This document shows positions 32,949-37,172 of a DNA stretch of 37,172 nt, piece by piece. Within the stretch, counting starts at the first letter, position 1; every line of letters begins with the position of its first letter. The translations under genes were made by a program, and so were the position numbers. The DNA is taken from the IMG/VR virus record IMGVR_UViG_3300009172_001562, positions 1 to 37,172 of that record; one strand, 5' to 3'. Below the pieces are notes generated by a model that saw only the letters and a list, made by a program, of their open reading frames with translations, ran no database searches and had not been told where the DNA came from. Origin of the DNA: a virus.

Positions 32949-33560
32949 TTAAAATTTCAGTGTTGGTGCTTCCATGTCGTCCATCGGATTAGTGGCTCCT
33001 AAATTTGTATCAATTTTTTTAGCTTTAGGTACATCTAATGCTTCTTGCTTTTCCTTTGTTTTTTCTGGAGCTAAGTCAGCGGTTTTACCTTTTGCACTTT
33101 TATCAGGTTGATTAAGAGCGCCTCCTACAATAGATCCAACGTCTACAAATTCCTTGTTAGTATTTGCAGCCCCGTCAACCAATGCTTGGTTCATCTTAAG
33201 TGGTGAGTTTTTAGCTCTTGCTGTAATAGGTAAACAAGTCTTTTTAGCAGGGCTTCCTAAATTACCGCTGTAACCATCCTGAAAATAAGCTTCACCTCCA
33301 TAAAAGTTTTTACTAATTTTAGCAGGAGATCCTATACTATATCCATTGTTGCCTTTAACCCCTAATCCCTGGGGGCCTATCTTTTTAGCTGGAGACGTAT
33401 TTCTTTTATTAAAAGAACTCATAGCTTGTTTCAAAGATACATCTTCTCCGCCAACACCTTGACGGTCGCCAGCTGCAGATTTGTCTTGAAATCCAGCTTG
33501 ATTCCTGCTTTTAGTTTCTTTATTTAACCCACTAGCTTGACCTCTAAATGTTATTGCCAT
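32949..33560 (-). CDS. Low-complexity SPxK-motif protein with four copies
   Basis: 203 aa with SPAK at 56-59, 78-81 and 103-106, and SPLK at 119-122 (SPLKMN). PITAR at 111-115 and GPQGLGVKGNN at 62-72 match segments of the 351-aa neighbour. The first 120 residues are basic and Gly/Asn-rich; the last 80 are more acidic, Lys/Asp/Glu-mixed and lack the motif. Serine codons in the motif are of both AGC and TCN types, so the repeat is kept at protein level and is not a recent DNA duplication. No family is recognised. Confidence 0.7.
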   Translation of the reverse strand: MAITFRGQASGLNKETKSRNQAGFQDKSAAGDRQGVGGEDVSLKQAMSSFNKRNTSPAKKIGPQGLGVKGNNGYSIGSPAKISKNFYGGEAYFQDGYSGNLGSPAKKTCLPITARAKNSPLKMNQALVDGAANTNKEFVDVGSIVGGALNQPDKSAKGKTADLAPEKTKEKQEALDVPKAKKIDTNLGATNPMDDMEAPTLKF

Positions 33561-33562
33561 AA

Positions 33563-33916
33563 TTATGATTTTTTATATGCTTCGTTTTCCCATTCAAAAT
33601 CAGGATGCCCTTCGTTCATGGTAGCTCTTTTGTAAACTCTTGCTGGTGATCTTGTATCTCTTTTCCAAGTTACAGAATCTTCAGAGTATTGTAATCTCCC
33701 TTGAGCTAGTTGATCTAAGTGAACCTTTTCGTGTTCTACAGCACCCTCAACCTCTTTATCAGAAAGTTTATTGCTTACGAAAATTGTTCCGTCTCTGTTA
33801 GCTTCAGCTTCAACTCCATCCTCTAAATCGTCTTTAACGATCACAGGTGTTCCAAATTGAGAAGTCTTTTCGTGAATACCAAACACATCACTATGAGATT
33901 TAAGCTTGAATGCCAT
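33563..33916 (-). CDS. Small putative zinc metallopeptidase (HEKVH) carrying SPAR
   Basis: 117 aa. Residues 62-66 read HEKVH, the HExxH zinc motif, in the context VEHEKVHLDQ. A C-terminal EWENEAY (108-114) could give the third ligand, as in several compact phage HExxH proteins that end with a Glu before Ala/Tyr. It also has SPAR at 90-93, between the two halves of the putative site, tying it to the SPxK proteins around it. Its start overlaps the previous stop by TAATG. Likely an enzyme acting during assembly or after ejection; substrate unknown. Confidence 0.7.
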   Translation of the reverse strand: MAFKLKSHSDVFGIHEKTSQFGTPVIVKDDLEDGVEAEANRDGTIFVSNKLSDKEVEGAVEHEKVHLDQLAQGRLQYSEDSVTWKRDTRSPARVYKRATMNEGHPDFEWENEAYKKS

Positions 33917-34311
33917 TATACTTTTCTGTCTTGACCGCCTCCTGAAGCGCGCGTTCCCGCTTTACGCATAAACTTACTGGTTTCTTTAGGTTTTACATAA
34001 CCTTCATCACCCGGTTGCTTTGGCTTGGTCACTTTAGTAGAAAGTGCTTTTCTAATTTTAGCTGGTGATGGGGCTGGTTTTGGTGTTTTTTCATCTTTCT
34101 TATTGCTCCCTTTCACTAACTTCTTTTTTTCGTACGGAGGTAAAGCAACGTTTTTTCCATCGGGTCCAAAAACAGAGTTGTCTTTCATTTTCTTCTTCTC
34201 AGAGACAGTCATGTTTTCTGCTGCAACCATTTTTTGTTTTGCTGGTGATGTTACAGATCCCCTACCTGCTCCTAAACTGTTTGGTCCAATTCCTTTTCCG
34301 TTGTTTGCCAT
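33916..34311 (-). CDS. Basic low-complexity SPxK-motif protein
   Basis: 131 aa, Lys/Pro/Gly-rich and probably unstructured. SPAK occurs at 22-25 and 82-85, each in a basic stretch. The first copy follows GIGPNSLGAGRGSV, a Gly/Pro-spaced block related to those in the 203- and 351-aa proteins. No hydrophobic core, membrane segment or catalytic motif is visible. It is the first gene of the SPxK group in transcription order, 15 nt after the winged-helix candidate. Function unknown. Confidence 0.65.
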   Translation of the reverse strand: MANNGKGIGPNSLGAGRGSVTSPAKQKMVAAENMTVSEKKKMKDNSVFGPDGKNVALPPYEKKKLVKGSNKKDEKTPKPAPSPAKIRKALSTKVTKPKQPGDEGYVKPKETSKFMRKAGTRASGGGQDRKV

Positions 34312-34326
34312 TTTATTGTTTTTAGT

Positions 34327-34767
34327 TTATCTTTCTTTATCTTTTATCATATCGTCAATAGCTTTGTTGTAAACCTTATCCGTGTATGTTTTGTTCTTGT
34401 AAAAGGTACTTCTAGCAGACGTTGGTAAATCCTCTTCTCCTAGTAGTATCCTGTAAATTCTGTTTATTAAACTTTTACATTTATAAGAGGTACTATATAT
34501 ATTAGTCTTCATAGTAGTCCTATTCCTTTTTCTCCAAACATCAATCCATCCCTCTCTTCTTAATCTCTCCCATCTTGCTTTATCCCAAGAGTATGTATAA
34601 ACACCGTCTATGAAATCATTACGTGTAAATTGCTTTTTGCAATCCAAATATATTAATAATTCAATGTCAGCGTCTTTAAGGTCATAAGTTTTACAGGCCC
34701 ATTTTCTAACAAGCCTGTAATACTTAAGTAGATTCATTTCTCTTAAATCACTTGAGTCTAGCTTCAT
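34327..34767 (-). CDS. Probable winged-helix DNA-binding protein
   Basis: 146 aa. The region of about 11-85 has the pattern of a MarR-type winged helix: LLKYYRLVRKWACKTYDL, then DADIELLIYL, TRNDFI, and WERLRREGWIDVWR followed by a basic wing (KRNRTT). It is encoded in an ATGA overlap with the GroES-like gene, so the two are translated together. It could regulate late transcription or recognise DNA for packaging as an unconventional small terminase. The C-terminal 50 residues are basic and helical. The fold assignment is tentative. Confidence 0.6.
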   Translation of the reverse strand: MKLDSSDLREMNLLKYYRLVRKWACKTYDLKDADIELLIYLDCKKQFTRNDFIDGVYTYSWDKARWERLRREGWIDVWRKRNRTTMKTNIYSTSYKCKSLINRIYRILLGEEDLPTSARSTFYKNKTYTDKVYNKAIDDMIKDKER

Positions 34768-35021
34768 TCCACTAAAACTACATCCCCTATCGTAATTACA
34801 AAATACAATTTATCATTCCACTCTATCCCGTGTCCTGCGTGTTTATCGTATCTAACAACATCGCCTTCTTTAAGAAAATCTATTTTATCGCCTACGCTAA
34901 TTATGTTACCCTTTAAGTACCTAACGTCGTGGTTTTGGCTTTGTGTTATTTCAAGTCCTCCTACTGTCTTCGGAGCTTCTTTAATTTTGTCGATTATAAT
35001 AAAGTGATTAATTGCTTTCAA
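34764..35021 (-). CDS. groES: Phage co-chaperonin GroES-like
   Basis: 85 aa, against about 95-97 for bacterial GroES. It starts MKAINHFIIIDKI, similar to the first strand of GroES, has a mobile-loop-like segment with GGLEI at 21-25 (bacterial GGIVL), and the core strand and turn GNIISVGDKIDFLKEGDVVR. The roof hairpin region is short. It would cap the GroEL ring encoded just before, whose last 14 nt overlap this gene. Bacterial operons usually run groES then groEL; here the order is reversed. The divergence is large, but partner, length and motif make the call good. Confidence 0.85.
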   Translation of the reverse strand: MKAINHFIIIDKIKEAPKTVGGLEITQSQNHDVRYLKGNIISVGDKIDFLKEGDVVRYDKHAGHGIEWNDKLYFVITIGDVVLVE

Positions 35022-36573
35022 GAGATCTTACGTTTGAGATTATACAATCTGCGGATATAATTGTCTTTACCACACTAACAGCGTTTTTAAGTGCTGATTT
35101 TGTAACCAAAACCGGATCTATAATACCAGCTTTAATCATATTAACTTCTTTACCTGTTTTAACGTCTATACCTCTATTTTTTATAACTTGCTTCTTGATT
35201 TCAACAATACCAGCATTATCTAGTATGGTGTAATAAGGAGATCGTATAGAATCTAATAACAACTTGTATCCGTCATCTTTAGGTTTGATCTTGTTGGAAG
35301 CATTTAATAATGCAATTCCGCCGCCCGCTACTATTCCTTCTATTAAAGCTGCTTTCGTAGCGTGTAGTGCATCATCAACCCTATCTTTTTTTTCTTTCAG
35401 TTCAACCGCTGAATCAGCACCTACTTTAATAACACCAACTTTACCAGTCAGCATAGACAATCTTTTTTCTAATTTTGTTTTTATGTAAGCGTTTGTTTCT
35501 TTGTCGATCTTAACTTTAACCTCTTCGATGCGCTCTGTTAAATCTAAAGTACTATCTTTGATTTGTAAAATAGTGTTTTTAGCGTCTGTAACGGACTTTA
35601 AAACTTCACCTAGTACATTAACATCTAAAAGGTCTAAGTCGTCACCAAGCTCTTCATCTACGACCGTAGCACCTGTTAAGATAGCTAAGTCTTGTAATGT
35701 ATCTGCTTTAGTTGGTCCAAACCCTGGAGGATCCACAATATTGACCTTTATATTACCTTTAACTTTGTTTGCTAATAACGTAGCGAATGGCTGCTGCTCA
35801 AGTGGAGCTACAATTAATAAGCTTCGTTTAGTTTTAACTACATGCTCTAATATGTTTTGTATTCTACGTATATTAGGTATAGGTGAACTAACTATTAAAA
35901 CCAACGGTTCTTCTAGCACAGCAACACCTTTATCTTTGTCTGTTAATAGATGTGTAGATTTTATACCTGATTCAAACTGTGTTCCTTCAACAAACTCAAC
36001 ATATGTTTCATTTGTTTCAGAGTCTTCCATTAAAACAACTCCAGTCTTACCAACTCTTTCGAACGCCTCTCCAATCTTGCTTCCAAGTTCTTCGTCGTTG
36101 TTGCAGCTAATGTAAGCAACTTGTTGTAGCATATCACCCTCAACTTCAATCCGGGTATTATCAAGGTAAACAGTAATTTCTTCAAGACATTTATCAACGC
36201 TTCTTTTAATATCTCTAATTTGTGCTTCACCTTTGTATTCGTTTATGTTCTTTAATAAAGAAGACGCAATAACGGTAGCTGTTGTAGTACCGTCACCTGC
36301 TTCCCTTACTGTATTACTAGCCGCCTCCTTTATAAGGGTTGCACCTATATTTTCGACCGGATCCATTAAGACTACGCTTTCTGCAACGGTTACTCCGTCT
36401 TTTGTTATAACCGGTCGGCCCATGGCGTCTTCGTATATCACGCATTTTCCAGAAGCCCCTAATGTGGACTTTACTGCGCTTGCTAATTTATCGACACCGG
36501 ACATTATTTTGTTTCTACCTTCGTTTCCGAAGCTTAGATCTTTTACGATCTGACTAGGTAAATTGAATTCCAT
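35008..36573 (-). CDS. groEL: Phage chaperonin GroEL (complete, ATPase residues intact)
   Basis: 521 aa against about 548 for E. coli GroEL. Conserved ATPase parts are ITKDGVTVAES (D59), EAGDGTTTATV (D94), RVDDALHATKAA (D401) and the AGGG glycines at 417-419, so the protein should hydrolyse ATP. The apical domain keeps PGFG and LQDLAILTGATV, but the stretch matching the E. coli substrate-binding GYLSPYF reads GIKSTHL, with aromatic residues lost. The Gly-Gly-Met tail is absent; the end is VRSLESN. It probably folds phage proteins, such as the coat or the very large tail and internal proteins, together with the adjacent GroES-like protein. Confidence 0.97.
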   Translation of the reverse strand: MEFNLPSQIVKDLSFGNEGRNKIMSGVDKLASAVKSTLGASGKCVIYEDAMGRPVITKDGVTVAESVVLMDPVENIGATLIKEAASNTVREAGDGTTTATVIASSLLKNINEYKGEAQIRDIKRSVDKCLEEITVYLDNTRIEVEGDMLQQVAYISCNNDEELGSKIGEAFERVGKTGVVLMEDSETNETYVEFVEGTQFESGIKSTHLLTDKDKGVAVLEEPLVLIVSSPIPNIRRIQNILEHVVKTKRSLLIVAPLEQQPFATLLANKVKGNIKVNIVDPPGFGPTKADTLQDLAILTGATVVDEELGDDLDLLDVNVLGEVLKSVTDAKNTILQIKDSTLDLTERIEEVKVKIDKETNAYIKTKLEKRLSMLTGKVGVIKVGADSAVELKEKKDRVDDALHATKAALIEGIVAGGGIALLNASNKIKPKDDGYKLLLDSIRSPYYTILDNAGIVEIKKQVIKNRGIDVKTGKEVNMIKAGIIDPVLVTKSALKNAVSVVKTIISADCIISNVRSLESN

Positions 36574-36624
36574 TTAATTTAATTGATTTAATTTGATTGT
36601 TAAGTTTATTATTACGTGATTTAT

Positions 36625-37077
36625 TTACTTTTTTACTATATGACCTACTTTTTCCGCTCCTCTTGATCCAAAGTATGCCACATATACTGTTATTGTTAAT
36701 GTTTTTAGCAATCCTATCCATTCGTCACTAACCGTGAAGTCCACATAGTTGTGACTATCTACCCATATTAAAGCCATGGTCATCACTGTTAAGAATATCA
36801 AACTTAATGGTCTAGTGTTTTTTGACAGCCAAGAATCAGATGCCATATCTGCAACCCATCGTTTTGTAACCTCCTGCATCTCAATCATATCTTGCTCTAA
36901 CAATTTAAGAGCAGTTTCTTTGTCTATAGGAGATAATTCTTTATCACCTTTTATAAGATTCTTCACCATACCTAATAAGCCCTTATCAGGCAGAACTTCA
37001 GCTATAGAATTAACTACTCCTGATTTCCCTAATAGAAACTGACCTACCTTGGTGTCTTTAAACTTTTTTCTTTTCAT
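36625..37077 (-). CDS. Holin-like membrane protein (3TM-holin-type pattern)
   Basis: 150 aa. A soluble helical N-terminal part is followed by TKRWVADMASDSWLSKNTRP (71-90), the charged lead-in typical of the phage 'holin of 3TMs' family, then hydrophobic helices at about 91-106 and 120-137 and a basic end. Only two clear membrane helices are visible by eye. Such proteins are often annotated as holins but also occur as virion proteins in marine phages, so the lysis role is uncertain. It lies 51 nt upstream of groEL, far from the endolysin (over 35 kb away), and 2 nt after the preceding gene. Confidence 0.7.
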   Translation of the reverse strand: MKRKKFKDTKVGQFLLGKSGVVNSIAEVLPDKGLLGMVKNLIKGDKELSPIDKETALKLLEQDMIEMQEVTKRWVADMASDSWLSKNTRPLSLIFLTVMTMALIWVDSHNYVDFTVSDEWIGLLKTLTITVYVAYFGSRGAEKVGHIVKK

Positions 37078-37079
37078 AT

Positions 37080-37172
37080 TTAAGATTCTACAACAGCAAC
37101 TGGTTCTCCAATTGTTAAGGTAACAGAAGTAGGTTTAATCATCTGTTCTATTTGAGAAGCTATGTTAGCCTC
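37080..37172 (-). CDS. 3' end of an unidentified gene, cut by the window edge
   Basis: The last 30 codons of an open frame that enters from the right edge, ending VAVVES before a TAA stop. The visible part is mixed (IASQIEQMIKPTSVTLTIGE) and not enough for a family call. The stop lies 2 nt before the start of the holin-like gene, in the same frame-dense style as the rest of the operon, which supports it being a real coding end. Confidence 0.6.
   Translation of the reverse strand, partial: EANIASQIEQMIKPTSVTLTIGEPVAVVES

Noticed and set aside
35501-36115. 204-aa open frame on the plus strand
   Set aside because: It is exactly antisense to the strongly conserved groEL gene; Ser/Leu/Thr-rich composition is what the complement of a coding strand gives here.
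36574-36624. Promoter in the gap before groEL
   Set aside because: The 51-nt gap is only AT-rich; I see no convincing Bacteroidota -7/-33 pair, so I do not call a promoter here or in other gaps.
1-37172. CRISPR arrays, tRNA genes, insertion sequences, attachment sites or an integrase
   Set aside because: No regularly spaced repeats, cloverleaf sequences, transposase or recombinase motifs were seen by eye on either strand.

Overview
The window is the structural (late) half of a tailed double-stranded DNA phage genome, most likely a short-tailed (podovirus-type) phage of a Bacteroidota host, probably a marine flavobacterium. Every gene I can support lies on the minus strand, so transcription runs from position 37172 down to about 67. 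No Shine-Dalgarno sequence precedes the start codons I checked. The starts instead follow A/T-rich leaders ending in patterns such as AATTATG, which is the usual look of Bacteroidota translation starts. The DNA is A+T-rich and densely packed: genes abut or overlap, several through TAATG. I see no tRNA, CRISPR array, integrase or replication gene. Marine Bacteroidota as host is an inference from these signals, not from a database match.

Layout in transcription order (right to left). (1) 37172-34327: the end of an unknown gene, a holin-like membrane protein, a complete phage GroEL followed by an overlapping GroES-like gene, and a small probable winged-helix protein. (2) 34311-31258: a run of small basic, low-complexity proteins (131, 203, 351 and 155 aa) plus a 117-aa HExxH protein and a 49-aa Cys protein. 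The first five share the short peptide motif SP[A/F/L/S][K/R] with each other and with the last gene of the operon (67-825). (3) 31236-29965: four small genes, ending in a likely small-terminase analogue. (4) 29965-22585: large terminase, portal, scaffold and major capsid protein in classical order. (5) 22505-15449: a conserved post-capsid protein, two head-to-tail adaptor candidates and a large nozzle-type protein. (6) 15433-12129: tail fibre or receptor-binding candidates that share small Cys-rich modules, with a local rise in G+C. (7) 12097-1557: three internal/ejection-protein candidates, the last a 2891-aa giant carrying an HEVGH metallopeptidase motif, hydrophobic segments and an apparently intact HAD phosphatase domain. 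(8) 1557-67: a small Cys protein, a one-TM protein overlapping an M15 endolysin, and a second HExxH protein.

Together these genes would build a procapsid (portal, scaffold, coat), probably helped by the phage's own chaperonin, fill it through the terminase, add a short tail with adaptors, nozzle and fibres, load internal ejection proteins, and lyse the cell. Two hairpins flank the gene behind the coat gene. Both are fully paired only as minus-strand RNA, which suggests attenuation of transcription around the most highly expressed gene. The least explained feature is the SPxK motif set, spread over six proteins that include two candidate zinc peptidases. It may mark a group of proteins that share a fate in the virion, such as co-packaging, processing or DNA binding.
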